Assembly: GCF_006874465.1 (NCBI RefSeq)
Contig: NZ_VIRL01000002.1
Span: forward strand, 266,092-330,091
Source: Microbispora bryophytorum
Lineage (GTDB): Bacteria > Actinomycetota > Actinomycetes > Streptosporangiales > Streptosporangiaceae
Length of the DNA: 64,000 nucleotides
Direction of reading: 5' to 3'
The translations under genes and the position numbers were made by a program. The notes beneath the pieces are model-generated. The model did not search any database. It worked only from the letters and a program-made list of their open reading frames with translations, and was not told the DNA's origin. Below are positions 34,913 to 44,087 of the stretch, in pieces (within the stretch, counting starts at the first letter, position 1; each line of letters opens with the position of its first letter).

Positions 34913-35691
34913 CGGTCCCCCCGGCGACTCGCACCCGTGGCCGGGAAGGAGCCCAGGCGCTCGCGGCGGAGCTGTCGAAACTCGTGTCTCTACCGGCGAC
35001 CTGGCTGACGCTCGGAGGCACTCTGGTGGTGAATCTGATCCTCGCGACCGCGTTCACGACCGCCGGCCTTCAGGGTTCCACCGGCACCAAGAGCGCCGTC
35101 GACATCGGACTGGCGTCGATCGGCTACGCGCAGGCCGGTTTCGTCATCCTCGGCGTCCTGGCCGCCTGCTCCGAGTACACCGGCGGGCAGATCCGCACCA
35201 CTCTGACCGCGATGCCCCGCCGCGCCCTTCAGCTCACCGCCAAGCACCTCGCGTTGGCGATCGTCGTGTTTCCCGCGGCGGCGAGCACGGCTGCGTCCGG
35301 AGTCGTGCTCACGGCCGGTGTGCTCGGTGGCACCGCCGCGCCGGTGACCTCAGGTCACGTCGCGGGGGCACTGATCGGTGTGACCGCGTATCTCGCGCTC
35401 ACGACGTTGATCAGCGCCGCCGTCGGTGCGCTCGTGCGCCGGACTCTTGCGGCGGTCGTCGTCCTGCTGGGGTATCTCTTCGTCGCCGGACCGCTCCTGC
35501 GCGACCATGTCCCTGCGGCGAAGTACCTCCCGGACAGCGCCGGATTCGCCATGTGGTTTCCGTCGGCGCGGTTTCCGTCGGCCGGCGACGCAGGCGCGGT
35601 GACGCCGGCGCAGGGTGCCCTGCTGCTCGTGGCCTGGACTGCCGTCCTGATCGCCGCCGGCGTGCTCGGATACCGCCGATGGGACGTGTGA
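34909..35691 (+). CDS. ABC-2 type permease, second subunit
   Basis: 260 residues, homologous to the preceding permease: LAAELSKLVSLPATWLTLGG, YTGGQIRTTLTAMPRRALQLTAKHLALAI and about six membrane helices. The ATG overlaps the previous stop (ATGA). Two different permeases with one ATPase suggest a heteromeric exporter. Likely controlled by the divergent two-component pair. Confidence 0.88.
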   Translation: MTVPPATRTRGREGAQALAAELSKLVSLPATWLTLGGTLVVNLILATAFTTAGLQGSTGTKSAVDIGLASIGYAQAGFVILGVLAACSEYTGGQIRTTLTAMPRRALQLTAKHLALAIVVFPAAASTAASGVVLTAGVLGGTAAPVTSGHVAGALIGVTAYLALTTLISAAVGALVRRTLAAVVVLLGYLFVAGPLLRDHVPAAKYLPDSAGFAMWFPSARFPSAGDAGAVTPAQGALLLVAWTAVLIAAGVLGYRRWDV

Positions 35692-35766
35692 CACCCAATC
35701 GGCGGACATCGTGGCGGGGACGCCCCCGAGGGCTCATGGCGCCGGCCTGCTGGCATGATCTGACCC

Positions 35767-36438
35767 ATGGCTGAGCACACCTCCGTAGACCTGCCCGACG
35801 TCTCCGCGCTGACCATCGGCATCCTGGGCGGGACCGGAGACCAGGGCAAGGGACTGGCCCGCCGGTTCTCGCTGGCCGGGCACACCGTGCTGATCGGCTC
35901 GCGCAGCGCCGAGCGCGCCCAGGAGGCGGCGCGTGAGATGGGCGTACGCGGGGCCGCGAACGCCGAGGTGGCGGCCGAGGCGGACGTCGTGATCGTCGCG
36001 GTGCCCTGGGAGGGGCACAAGGCCCTGCTGGAGTCCCTGCGCGAGCCGCTCACCGGCAAGATCGTGGTGGACTGCGTCAACCCGCTCGGCTTCGACAAGC
36101 AGGGGGCGTACGCGCTGCCGGTGGAGGAGGGCAGCGCGGCGCAGCAGGCGGCGGCGGTGCTGACCGGCAGCCGGGTGGTCGCGGCCTTCCACCACGTGTC
36201 GGCGGTGCTGCTGCTCGACCCGTCGGTGGCCGAGATCGACCTCGACGTGCTCGTGCTCGGCGACGACCGCGAGGCCACCGACGTCGTACGCGCGCTCGCC
36301 GGCCGCATCCCCGGCGCACGCGGCGTCTACGCGGGCCGGCTGCGCAACGCCCACCAGGTCGAGGCGTTCACGGCGAACCTGATCTCGGTCAACCGCCGAT
36401 ACAAGGCCCACGCCGGTATCCGGGTGACCGACGTCTAG
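35767..36438 (+). CDS. npdG: NADPH-dependent F420 reductase (F420:NADP oxidoreductase)
   Basis: 223 residues. N-terminal Rossmann site IGILGGTGDQGKGLARRFSLAGH (17-39, in pieces) and IGSRSAERA, where Ser/Arg read the NADP phosphate. VVDCVNPLGFDKQG and AAFHHVSAVLL are typical of F420-dependent NADP reductase. It transfers hydride between NADPH and coenzyme F420, supplying reduced F420 to other enzymes. It stands alone, 75 bp after the ABC operon. F420 use is common in actinomycetes. Confidence 0.93.
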   Translation: MAEHTSVDLPDVSALTIGILGGTGDQGKGLARRFSLAGHTVLIGSRSAERAQEAAREMGVRGAANAEVAAEADVVIVAVPWEGHKALLESLREPLTGKIVVDCVNPLGFDKQGAYALPVEEGSAAQQAAAVLTGSRVVAAFHHVSAVLLLDPSVAEIDLDVLVLGDDREATDVVRALAGRIPGARGVYAGRLRNAHQVEAFTANLISVNRRYKAHAGIRVTDV

Positions 36439-36524
36439 CCACCCGCGCTTCATCTGATCGTCACGTCGGAGACGTGGTCGTTCACTACCTTCGGGCGCTG
36501 TCGTCGCTGTCTGAAAGGTATCCA

Positions 36525-37820
36525 GTGCTACGTCACGTCTCCGCCGGTCTGGCGATCGCCGCCGCGCTCACCCTCACCACCACCGGTACGGCCGCCGCCG
36601 GCCCGGCCAAGGGCCCCGTCGTCGTCGCCGACGTCACGCTCCCCGCCCCCGCGCTGAAGCAGGTGCAGCCGACCATCGCGGACGACCGCGGCGTGCGGCT
36701 CGGCGGCGTCGGCAGCGGCCTGTTCCCGGCCGGCCCGGCAGGGGAGTTCTGGCTCGTCACCGACCGCGGCCCGAACGGCCAGCCGACCGTTGACGGGGAG
36801 AAGCGCCGGACCTTCCCGGTGCCCGAGTTCGCCCCGGCGATCGTCCGGGTCGCCCTCGCGCGCGGCACGGCGAAGATCAAGCAGTACATTCCGATCGTCG
36901 GCGCCTCCGGCCGGTCCGTGACCGGTCTGTCGAACCAGGCAGGGCACGACGAGACGCCCTACACCTGGGACGCCCGCACGGTTCTGCCGTACAACCCGAG
37001 CGGGCTGGACGTCGAGGATCTCGTGCGCACCCGCGACGGCGACTTCTGGCTGGTCGACGAGTACGGCCCGTCGTTGGTGCGGGTGTCGCCGGACGGCCGG
37101 GTGCTGGAGCGGCACGTCCCCGCGGGGCTTGGGCTGACGGGCGCGGACTACCCGGTGAAGGAGACGCTGCCCGCGATCCTGGCGAGCCGTCAGCAGAACC
37201 GCGGGTTCGAGGGCCTCGCGATCTCGTCCGACCAGCGCACGCTGTACCTGGCCGTGCAGAGCCCGCTGGCCAACCCCGGCAAACAGGCCGCGAAGAAGTC
37301 GCGGTTCGGGCGCATCCTCACCTTCGACCTGCGCAGCCGGAAGGTGACGGGGGAGTATCCGTACCAGTTCGAGGACGTCACGACCTTCGATCCGAAGGTG
37401 AACGGCGACCAGAGCGAGATGAAGATCTCCGGCCTCGCGTACGCCGGGCGGGACCGCCTGCTCGTGGACGAGCGCACCGACAACGTCGCGCGGGTGTACT
37501 CCATCGACCTGAAGAAGGCGACGAACCTGCTCGGCGGGCCGTACGACGACCCGGAGACCAGCCCGTCGTTGGAGGAGCTGACCGGCGCGTCCGGCCTCAG
37601 GCTGCCCGCCAAGTCGCTCGTGCTGGAGCCGAACGCGCTGGTGCCGTCGCTGCCCGGCAAGATCGAGGGGCTGGCGGTGCTCGACCCGCACACGATCGCG
37701 CTGGCCAACGACAACGATTTCGGCCTCGGCGACTTCGGCCCCGACGGCAGGCTGGTGGACAGCGGCGTGCCCAACCGCCTCGTCGTCGTCCGGCTCGCTC
37801 GCGCGCTCGACGCCCGCTGA
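36525..37820 (+). CDS. Secreted esterase-like phytase-family beta-propeller protein
   Basis: 431 residues from a GTG with GAAAGG six bases upstream. A Sec signal peptide (LRHVSAGLAIAAALTLTTTGTAAAG) precedes a domain of the 'esterase-like activity of phytase' family: GSGLFPAGPAGEFWLVTDRGPNG, DVEDLVRTRDGDFWLVDEYGPSLVRVSPDGRVL, NRGFEGLAISSDQRTLYLAVQSPL, then KIEGLAVLDPHTIALANDNDFG. The acidic residues in DEYG and DND probably bind calcium. Likely an extracellular phosphoesterase; the exact substrate is unknown. Confidence 0.87.
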   Translation: MLRHVSAGLAIAAALTLTTTGTAAAGPAKGPVVVADVTLPAPALKQVQPTIADDRGVRLGGVGSGLFPAGPAGEFWLVTDRGPNGQPTVDGEKRRTFPVPEFAPAIVRVALARGTAKIKQYIPIVGASGRSVTGLSNQAGHDETPYTWDARTVLPYNPSGLDVEDLVRTRDGDFWLVDEYGPSLVRVSPDGRVLERHVPAGLGLTGADYPVKETLPAILASRQQNRGFEGLAISSDQRTLYLAVQSPLANPGKQAAKKSRFGRILTFDLRSRKVTGEYPYQFEDVTTFDPKVNGDQSEMKISGLAYAGRDRLLVDERTDNVARVYSIDLKKATNLLGGPYDDPETSPSLEELTGASGLRLPAKSLVLEPNALVPSLPGKIEGLAVLDPHTIALANDNDFGLGDFGPDGRLVDSGVPNRLVVVRLARALDAR

Positions 37821-37856
37821 GCGCGGCCCACTGCGGGCACCCGCTCGCGGGCGCGG

Positions 37857-38537
37857 CTACGCGGCGCTCGCGAGCAGCCAGTCGGCCACCGCCTCGGGGG
37901 CGACGAGCTGGTGCAGGTGCTCGCCGGGGACGCGGGCGACCGGCCAGCCGCGCTCCCCGGCCTCGTGGGCGAGGGTGGCGTACGCGTCCGCGAACCACAG
38001 ATAGCCGCTCCTGAGGTGGTCCCATCGGGCGGGCACCGGGATCTCCTCCAGGTAGTACGCGAGGGGCAGCCGCGCCTGCTCGGCCACGACCACCTGGCGG
38101 ACCACCGGGTCGGGCAGGAGGGCGGCGACGTCGTCCTCGGGCCACCAGTCGGTCCAGCGGGGCAGGACGCCCGCGTCGTCGGCGAGCCCGCGCAGGAAGG
38201 CGAGGTGCTCCGGCTCCGCCGCCTGGCACGCGCCCCTGCGCGGCGGCAGGGCGGCGTCGACGAACAGGCACGCGGCGACCTGCCCGGCGAGGGCCTGCGC
38301 GATCAGCGGCACGAACAGCCCGGCGTTGCTGTGCGCCACGACGGCCAGCGGCCCGCGGGGTGCGCTCGCCACCACCTCGCTCACCACTCTCGGCCAGTAG
38401 GGCGGCGGACCGGCCGTCACGTCGGTCAGCGGGGGAATCACGGCGGTGTGCCCGCGCGCCCGCAGGATCTCGGCGACCGGGGTCCAGGTCGAGGGGCCGA
38501 CGGAGGGGCTGTGTACGAGCAGGAAGCTGACATCCAC
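37857..38537 (-). CDS. Alpha/beta-fold hydrolase
   Basis: 226 residues from the GTG at 38537 (GAGG eight bases upstream); the frame is open upstream but the fold begins at VSFLLVHSPSVGPSTW. The nucleophile region reads VVAHSNAG, so Ser lies in HSN in place of the usual GxSxG. The acid is not obvious; the terminal EHLHQLVAPEAVADWLL supplies the His. It resembles small hydrolases sometimes annotated as lactone esterases or salicylate-esterase-like proteins. Substrate unknown. Confidence 0.8.
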   Translation of the reverse strand: MDVSFLLVHSPSVGPSTWTPVAEILRARGHTAVIPPLTDVTAGPPPYWPRVVSEVVASAPRGPLAVVAHSNAGLFVPLIAQALAGQVAACLFVDAALPPRRGACQAAEPEHLAFLRGLADDAGVLPRWTDWWPEDDVAALLPDPVVRQVVVAEQARLPLAYYLEEIPVPARWDHLRSGYLWFADAYATLAHEAGERGWPVARVPGEHLHQLVAPEAVADWLLASAA

Positions 38538-38649
38538 TCCCTCATCCTCGCCATGGACGGCGGGGCCGGGACCGTTCTCCGCTCGGCGCGTAACCGGTCG
38601 CGAGGCGCCAATCTGACAAGAGCGGCCTTTTTGGTTCATTCTGGACGGC

Positions 38650-39828
38650 ATGAGCTCCCTGCATCCTGAGACGCGCGTCGTCCACCTGCCCCGGCCCACG
38701 CCGGAGACCAGCACGCCGATCTCCATGCCGATCTATCAGACGTCGGGATTCGTCTTCGACGACCCGGCGGTCTTCGCCGACGGCATGGGGCGGCCCGACG
38801 GGGCGTACGTCTATGGCCGGCTCTCCAACCCCACCGTGCGCGCGCTGGAGGAGGCGGTCGCCGGCCTGGAGGGCGGCGTGGCCGCCGTCGCCACCGGCTC
38901 GGGCATGGGCGCGATCAACGCCGTGCTGCTCGGCCTGCTGAAGTCGGGCGACCACGTGATCGCCCAGTCGGCGCTCTACGGTGCCACCGCGCAGACGCTG
39001 GCCGACCTGGCGGAGCGTTTCGGCGTCGAGGTCACCCGCGTGCCGGAGGACGACCCCGCGGCCGTACGCGCCGCCGTGCGGCCCACGACGAAGCTGCTGT
39101 ATCTGGAGACCATCGCCAACCCGATGACGCAGGTCGCCGACCTGCCGGGGATGTGCGCGGCGGCGCGCGAGGCCGGGATCCTCACCGTGGTCGACAACAC
39201 CTTCGCCTCGCCGATCCTGTGCCGTCCCATCGAGCACGGCGCGGACATCGTGGTGCACTCCGTCACCAAGTACCTGTCCGGGCACACCGACGTCGTCGGC
39301 GGGATCGCCGTGTTCGCCTCCGATGAGGTGTATCGCAGGGTGTGGTCCTACTCGGTGGAGCTCGGCGCGACGGCCGACCCGTTCGCCGCGTGGCTGACCC
39401 TGCGGGGGATGCAGACGCTGCCGCTGCGGATGGAGCGCCACTGCGCCAACGCCCGCGTGCTCGCGACGCGGCTCGCCGGCCATCCGGCCGTGGCCGCGGT
39501 CCACTGGCCGGGCCTGCCGTCGCACCCGTCGCACGAGCTCGCGGCGAAGCTCCTGCCCGACTTCGGCGGCGTGTTCTCCTTCGACCTCGCCGCAGGGCGT
39601 CCCGCCGGCGAGGCGTTCATGCGCAACGTGCGGCTCGCGCTGCTCGCGCCCTCGCTCGGCGGCGTGGAGACGCTGATCCTCCACCCGGCCACCACGTCGC
39701 ACCGTTCGGTGAGCGCCGAGGGCCTGGCTGCGGCGGGCATCGGCGAGGGGACGGTCCGGGTGGCCGTGGGCATCGAGCACGCCGAGGACCTGTGGGCCGA
39801 CTTCGCCCAGGCGCTCGACGCGATCTGA
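38650..39828 (+). CDS. PLP-dependent trans-sulfuration enzyme (Cys/Met metabolism family)
   Basis: 392 residues with the family features: SNPTVRALEEAVAGLEGG, ATGSGMGAI for phosphate binding, Y at ALYGAT, VVDNTFASP, and the PLP lysine in HSVTKYLSGHTDVVGG. Members include cystathionine gamma-lyase, cystathionine gamma-synthase, methionine gamma-lyase and O-acetylhomoserine sulfhydrylase. SNPT appears as YGRLSNPT rather than YSR, but this does not discriminate. No sulfur genes adjoin, so I leave the reaction open. Confidence 0.88.
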   Translation: MSSLHPETRVVHLPRPTPETSTPISMPIYQTSGFVFDDPAVFADGMGRPDGAYVYGRLSNPTVRALEEAVAGLEGGVAAVATGSGMGAINAVLLGLLKSGDHVIAQSALYGATAQTLADLAERFGVEVTRVPEDDPAAVRAAVRPTTKLLYLETIANPMTQVADLPGMCAAAREAGILTVVDNTFASPILCRPIEHGADIVVHSVTKYLSGHTDVVGGIAVFASDEVYRRVWSYSVELGATADPFAAWLTLRGMQTLPLRMERHCANARVLATRLAGHPAVAAVHWPGLPSHPSHELAAKLLPDFGGVFSFDLAAGRPAGEAFMRNVRLALLAPSLGGVETLILHPATTSHRSVSAEGLAAAGIGEGTVRVAVGIEHAEDLWADFAQALDAI

Positions 39829-39855
39829 GGCACCCCCGTAGGTGACGCCGGTCAG

Positions 39856-39886
39856 GGGCGGCCGCCGCGCGACGCCGCGGCCGCCC
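39856..39886. terminator. Hairpin between convergent genes
   Basis: GGGCGGCCGC (39856-39865) and GCGGCCGCCC (39877-39886) form a perfect 10-bp stem with an 11-base loop, between the PLP enzyme and panB which converge here. No U tract. Confidence 0.55.
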
Positions 39887-39894
39887 GCCGGGCG

Positions 39895-40740
39895 TCAGCG
39901 GTAGCTGTGCTCGGGCCTGGGGAAGACGCCGGAGACGACCTCGTCGGCGTACGCGCGGATCGCCCGGTCCATCTCCCCGGCCAGGTCGAAGTACTTCTTC
40001 ACGAACTTCGCGGGCTGCGGGGTCAGGCCCATCAGGTCCTGCCAGACGAGCACCTGCGCGTCGGTGTGCGGACCTGCTCCGATGCCGATCGTGGGGATGC
40101 TCAGCGACGTGGTGACCCGCTGGGCGAGGTCGGCGGGGACGCACTCCAGCACGACGGCGAAGGCGCCCGCGTGCTCCAGCGCCTTGGCGTCGGCCATGAG
40201 CTCGTCACCCGCCTGGCCGCGGCCCTGCACCCGATAGCCGCCGAACGCGTTGACCGACTGGGGGGTCAGCCCGAGGTGGGCCATGACCGGGATGCCGGCC
40301 GACACGAGCATCTCCACCTGCGGGAGGACCCGGTGGCCGCCCTCCAGCTTGACGGCGTGCGCGCCGGCCTCCTTCATGAAGCGGGCCGCGGTCTCCAGGG
40401 CCTGCTGCGGTGAGGCCTGGTAGGAACCGAACGGCAGGTCGGCCACGACCATCGCCCGCGACGAGCCGCGTACGACCGCGGCGGTGAGCGGGATGAGGTC
40501 GTCGACCGTGACGGGCAGCGTCGAGTCGTAGCCGTAGACGACCATGGCGGCCGAGTCGCCCACGAGCATCACCGGGATGCCCGCCTCGTCGAACACTCTC
40601 GCGGTCATCGCGTCGTACGCCGTCACCATCGGCCACTTCTCGTGGCGCTCCTTGGCCGCCGCGATGTCGCGGACGGTGACCCTGCGTCCCGCGGCCCCGC
40701 CGTAGAGGGCGGGCGTGGACACAACGGAAACAGAGGACAT
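39895..40740 (-). CDS. panB: 3-methyl-2-oxobutanoate hydroxymethyltransferase
   Basis: 281 residues of ketopantoate hydroxymethyltransferase, the first committed step to pantothenate and coenzyme A. Metal and substrate residues are all visible: Asp in [12 protein letters not shown], Asp in [10 protein letters not shown], Lys in AVKLEGG and Glu in [26 protein letters not shown] is characteristic. The ATG has AGGAGGT five bases upstream. Other pantothenate genes are not adjacent. Confidence 0.96.
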   Translation of the reverse strand: MSSVSVVSTPALYGGAAGRRVTVRDIAAAKERHEKWPMVTAYDAMTARVFDEAGIPVMLVGDSAAMVVYGYDSTLPVTVDDLIPLTAAVVRGSSRAMVVADLPFGSYQASPQQALETAARFMKEAGAHAVKLEGGHRVLPQVEMLVSAGIPVMAHLGLTPQSVNAFGGYRVQGRGQAGDELMADAKALEHAGAFAVVLECVPADLAQRVTTSLSIPTIGIGAGPHTDAQVLVWQDLMGLTPQPAKFVKKYFDLAGEMDRAIRAYADEVVSGVFPRPEHSYR

Positions 40741-40941
40741 GGCTACCTCCTGGCCTCGTGGCGCCCCTGTGGCGTCCCCGGACAGTCAGATCATCGCATG
40801 CGGACATGGGCTGGAACACCCCCATACGGGCGCCGTAATCCTGGGCTTCGACCAGTGGGACTAAAGGGACGAACGAGGCGACCCGGGCGCGCGAATGTCG
40901 GAGGCACCCGGCACAATGCCGTGCGGAGGTAAGGAACCACA

Positions 40942-42165
40942 ATGGCTTTTGATCGTTACCGGCGGGTGCTCGCCCTGCCGGGCGTGCGGGCGTTGCTGCT
41001 GGTCGGCATGATCGCGAGAATTCCCCTCACCGGCACCGGCATGACGCTGACCCTGCACGTGGTGAACGACCAGAAGCTGGGCTTCTTCCAGGCAGGCCTG
41101 GTCGGCACCGCCTCCATGGCGGGCGCCGCGATCGGCTCGCCTCTCGTCGGCCGGCTCGTCGACCGGCGCGGGCTGCGGCCGGTGATGGCCGTGACGACCA
41201 TCGTGCAACTGTGCCTGTGGTGCGCGGCGCCGGCGATGCCGTACGCCGTGCTGCTGCCGGGCGCGCTGATCGGCGGGCTGTTCAGCCAGCCGGTGTTCGG
41301 GACCATCCGGCAGTGCGTGGCCGCGATGGTGCCGGCGGAGAACCACCAGACCGGCTTCGCCCTCGACTCGATGGGCGTGGAGTTGTCGTACATGGTCGGC
41401 CCGGCCCTCGCCGTCGCGAGCGTGACGGCGTTCGGCAGCACCGCGACGATGTACGGCGTGGCCGCCGGTCTGGCCGGCTCGGGAGTGGCGCTGTACCTGC
41501 TCAACCCGCCCACACGGTCGGCCGAGGAGGACGCGGGGCACGAGGGGGCCGTTCCCCGGCGGCAGTGGCTGCGGCCGGGCCTGCTGGCCCTGCTCTTCCT
41601 GGTGTCCGGGCTCACCTTCGTGCTCACCACGACCGAGTTGAGCGTCGTGGCGATGCTCAAGGCCGACGGAGCGACCCTCTGGACCGGGCTGGTCCTCGCG
41701 CTGTGGTGCGCGTTCTCGCTCGTCGGCGGCTTCGTGTACGGGGCGCTCCCGCGGGGGCTGCCGCCCGTGGCGCTCGCGGGCGGCCTGGCGGTGCTGACCG
41801 CGCCCGTGGGCCTGGTCGGCGGGGGCTGGGGCTGGCTGTGCCTGGCGCTGGTGCCGGCCGGGCTGCTGTGCGCCCCGGCGCTGTCGTCCACCGTGGACGC
41901 CGTCAACCGGCGCGTCCCGGCGGCGGCGCGGGGTGAGGCGATGGGCCTGCACGGCACGTCGCTGACGATCGGAGGGGCTCTGGCCGGGCCCCTCGCCGGC
42001 GGGCTCCTGGACGCCCACGGCCCCGCCTGGGCCTTCGCCGTGTCCGGAGCGGTCGGCGTCGCGCTGGCTCTGCTCGTCGCCCTGGTCAGGCCGGATGCTC
42101 CGGGGGCCGTTCTCACCCCGGCCGGATCGAGCACGGCGGCCCTGTCCGCCCCCGCCGCGGACTGA
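40942..42165 (+). CDS. MFS transporter
   Basis: 407 residues with twelve predicted helices and the loop 2-3 motif GRLVDRRGLRPVMA. It begins MAFDRYRRVLALPGVRALLLVGMIARIPLTGTG, typical of small drug/sugar exporters in actinomycetes. ATG with GGAGG about 12 bases and AAGG eight bases upstream; divergent from panB across 201 bp. Substrate unknown. Confidence 0.9.
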   Translation: MAFDRYRRVLALPGVRALLLVGMIARIPLTGTGMTLTLHVVNDQKLGFFQAGLVGTASMAGAAIGSPLVGRLVDRRGLRPVMAVTTIVQLCLWCAAPAMPYAVLLPGALIGGLFSQPVFGTIRQCVAAMVPAENHQTGFALDSMGVELSYMVGPALAVASVTAFGSTATMYGVAAGLAGSGVALYLLNPPTRSAEEDAGHEGAVPRRQWLRPGLLALLFLVSGLTFVLTTTELSVVAMLKADGATLWTGLVLALWCAFSLVGGFVYGALPRGLPPVALAGGLAVLTAPVGLVGGGWGWLCLALVPAGLLCAPALSSTVDAVNRRVPAAARGEAMGLHGTSLTIGGALAGPLAGGLLDAHGPAWAFAVSGAVGVALALLVALVRPDAPGAVLTPAGSSTAALSAPAAD

Positions 42166-42445
42166 AACCGGGTCACACGGGATTGAATCCCGTCCCGGAG
42201 CGGGAATAGAACCGGCCCCCGCGTGGATGTACAAGGGGCGCGCGACTGTCCCCCGGGGGCCGTCGTGCGAGGGGGTGTCCGCCGCCCGCTCCGGGTGGCC
42301 GTGCGAGGCGCTGCGAGGTCCCCGTACGCCGGAAGGCGCGGGAATCGGGACGAGCGGAGCGCGGGCCCCACACTTCGGCCGAGCGTCATATTGCCCACTG
42401 ACCAGCACATACGGCGGCACCGAAGATGATTATGAAACGGTCCCG
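42166..42445. other. Gap between two MFS genes, no gene seen
   Basis: Holds a small inverted repeat ACGGGATT-G-AATCCCGT (about 42178-42194) just after the first MFS gene, a possible terminator. Reading frames through this stretch lack ribosome sites and change composition before 42518. Promoter elements of the second MFS gene follow. Confidence 0.45.
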
Positions 42446-42480
42446 TTGCGTATCGAAATGACCAACGCTACGCTTGCGTT
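42446..42480 (+). promoter_or_regulatory. Promoter and candidate TetR operator for the DHA2 MFS gene
   Basis: TTGCGT (42446-42451), a 17-bp spacer and TACGCT (42469-42474) form a plausible sigma-70-type promoter. AACGC (42464-42468) and GCGTT (42476-42480) form an inverted repeat over the -10 box, a fitting place for the TetR repressor encoded downstream. An 11-bp direct repeat CGTATCGAAAT at 42449-42459 and 42493-42503 brackets the region. Confidence 0.5.
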
Positions 42481-42517
42481 GCGAAACTCGGTCGTATCGA
42501 AATCATGGGGGAAATCC

Positions 42518-44080
42518 GTGGAAGCTCACACAGGCCACCCACGCCGATGGCAGGTCCTCGGCGTGATGGTGTTCAGCCTGCTGGCCGTCGTCCTCGACAA
42601 CACCATCCTCAACGTGGCGATCAAGACGATCGCCGATCCCGTCCACGGTTTGGGCGCGACCCAGAGCGAGCTCGAATGGGCGATGAACTCCTACACCCTG
42701 GTGTTCGCCGGCCTGCTGTTCACCTTCGGGGTGCTGGGCGACCGCTACGGGCGTAAGCGGATGCTCATGGTCGGCATGGTCCTGTTCGGCCTGGCCTCCC
42801 TGGCCAGCGCGTACGCGCAGGACCCGATGCAGCTCATCGCGGCGAGGGCCCTGATGGGCCTCGGCGGCGCCGCCATCATGCCGGCCACGCTGGCGATCAT
42901 CTCGAACGTCTTCCCGATCCACGAGCGGGGCAAGGCGATCGGCATCTGGGCCGGCGGCGTCGGCATCGCCGTGGCGATCGGCCCGATCACGGGGGGCCTG
43001 CTGCTGGAGCACTTCTGGTGGGGCTCGGTCTTCCTCGTCAACGTGCCCATCGTGATCATCGGCCTCGCGCTGATCGCCGGGATCGTGCCCGACTCCAAGG
43101 ACCCGAACAAGTCCGGTCTCGACCCGGTCGGCGTGCTGCTGTCCATCCTCGGCCTGATCAGCCTCGTCTACGGCATCGTCCGGATCAGCGACCTCGGCAC
43201 CGTCGCCGACGCCTCGGTCCTCGTGCCGACGCTGCTGGGCCTCGCGATCCTCGCCGCGTTCGTCTGGTACGAAAGCCGGATCGCCCACCCCGCGTTCGAC
43301 GTGCGCAACTTCCGCAACGCCGGCTTCTCCACCGCGATCGCCACCGTCGGCCTCGTGTTCTTCGCGGCCATGGGCGTGATGTTCTTCCTGGCCTTCTACT
43401 GGCAGATCGTCCGGAACTACTCGCCGCTGCAGTCGGGGGCGCTCGTGCTGCCGTTCGCGGCCGCTCAGCTGATCTTCGCGCCGCAGAGCGCGCGCATGGT
43501 GCAGAAGTACGGCGCCCGCGCCGTCGGCACGGTGGCCATGCTGGTCATCACGCTGGCCCTGGCGTGCTACGCCTTCGTGCAGGTGGACACCCCGATCTGG
43601 ATCCTGCTGGCTCTCGGCTTCGTCCAGGGCGCCGCGATGGCCAACATCATGCCCCCGGCGACCACGGCCATCATGAACGCGCTGCCGCGCGAGAAGGCCG
43701 GCGTGGGCTCCTCGATGAGCAACGTCGTCCGGCAGGTCGGCGGCACGCTGGGCATCGCCATCCTGGGCGCGATCCTGTCCGCCAGCTACCGCAGCGACAT
43801 GGAGGGCAAGGTCGCCGCACTGCCGGAGCAGCTCCGCCACGTCGTGACCGAGTCCATCTCGGGCGCGGCCGGCGTCGCCGGCAACCTGGGCGCGCAGGGC
43901 GCGAGCCTGCTCGACGCCGCGAACGCCGCGTTCGTCTCGGGCATCCACCTGGCGGCCCTCGGATCGGCCTTCGTCGCCCTCGTCGGCACTCTCGTGGTGG
44001 CCCGCTGGATGCCGGGCAAGGCTTCGCCGGACGCCGCGATCACCAAGGCTGAAACCGACAAGGAAGCGGCGGTAGTGTGA
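42518..44080 (+). CDS. MFS transporter, DHA2 family (14 helices), drug efflux
   Basis: 520 residues from a GTG with GGGGGA five bases upstream; ATG at 42458 is a weaker option because it lies in the operator region. Motif D1 LDNTILNVAIKTI in helix 1, motif A GVLGDRYGRKRMLMVG, and motif C-like GIAVAIGPITGGLLLEHFWWGSVFLVNVPI mark the drug:H+ antiporter-2 subfamily with 14 helices. The gene is followed after seven bases by a TetR regulator, the classic drug-responsive arrangement. Confidence 0.93.
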   Translation: MEAHTGHPRRWQVLGVMVFSLLAVVLDNTILNVAIKTIADPVHGLGATQSELEWAMNSYTLVFAGLLFTFGVLGDRYGRKRMLMVGMVLFGLASLASAYAQDPMQLIAARALMGLGGAAIMPATLAIISNVFPIHERGKAIGIWAGGVGIAVAIGPITGGLLLEHFWWGSVFLVNVPIVIIGLALIAGIVPDSKDPNKSGLDPVGVLLSILGLISLVYGIVRISDLGTVADASVLVPTLLGLAILAAFVWYESRIAHPAFDVRNFRNAGFSTAIATVGLVFFAAMGVMFFLAFYWQIVRNYSPLQSGALVLPFAAAQLIFAPQSARMVQKYGARAVGTVAMLVITLALACYAFVQVDTPIWILLALGFVQGAAMANIMPPATTAIMNALPREKAGVGSSMSNVVRQVGGTLGIAILGAILSASYRSDMEGKVAALPEQLRHVVTESISGAAGVAGNLGAQGASLLDAANAAFVSGIHLAALGSAFVALVGTLVVARWMPGKASPDAAITKAETDKEAAVV

Positions 44081-44087
44081 ACTCGTC

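Noticed and set aside
42178..42210. tRNA-like fold after the first MFS gene
   Set aside because: Only short hairpins; no complete cloverleaf, no anticodon or TTC loop in the right place.
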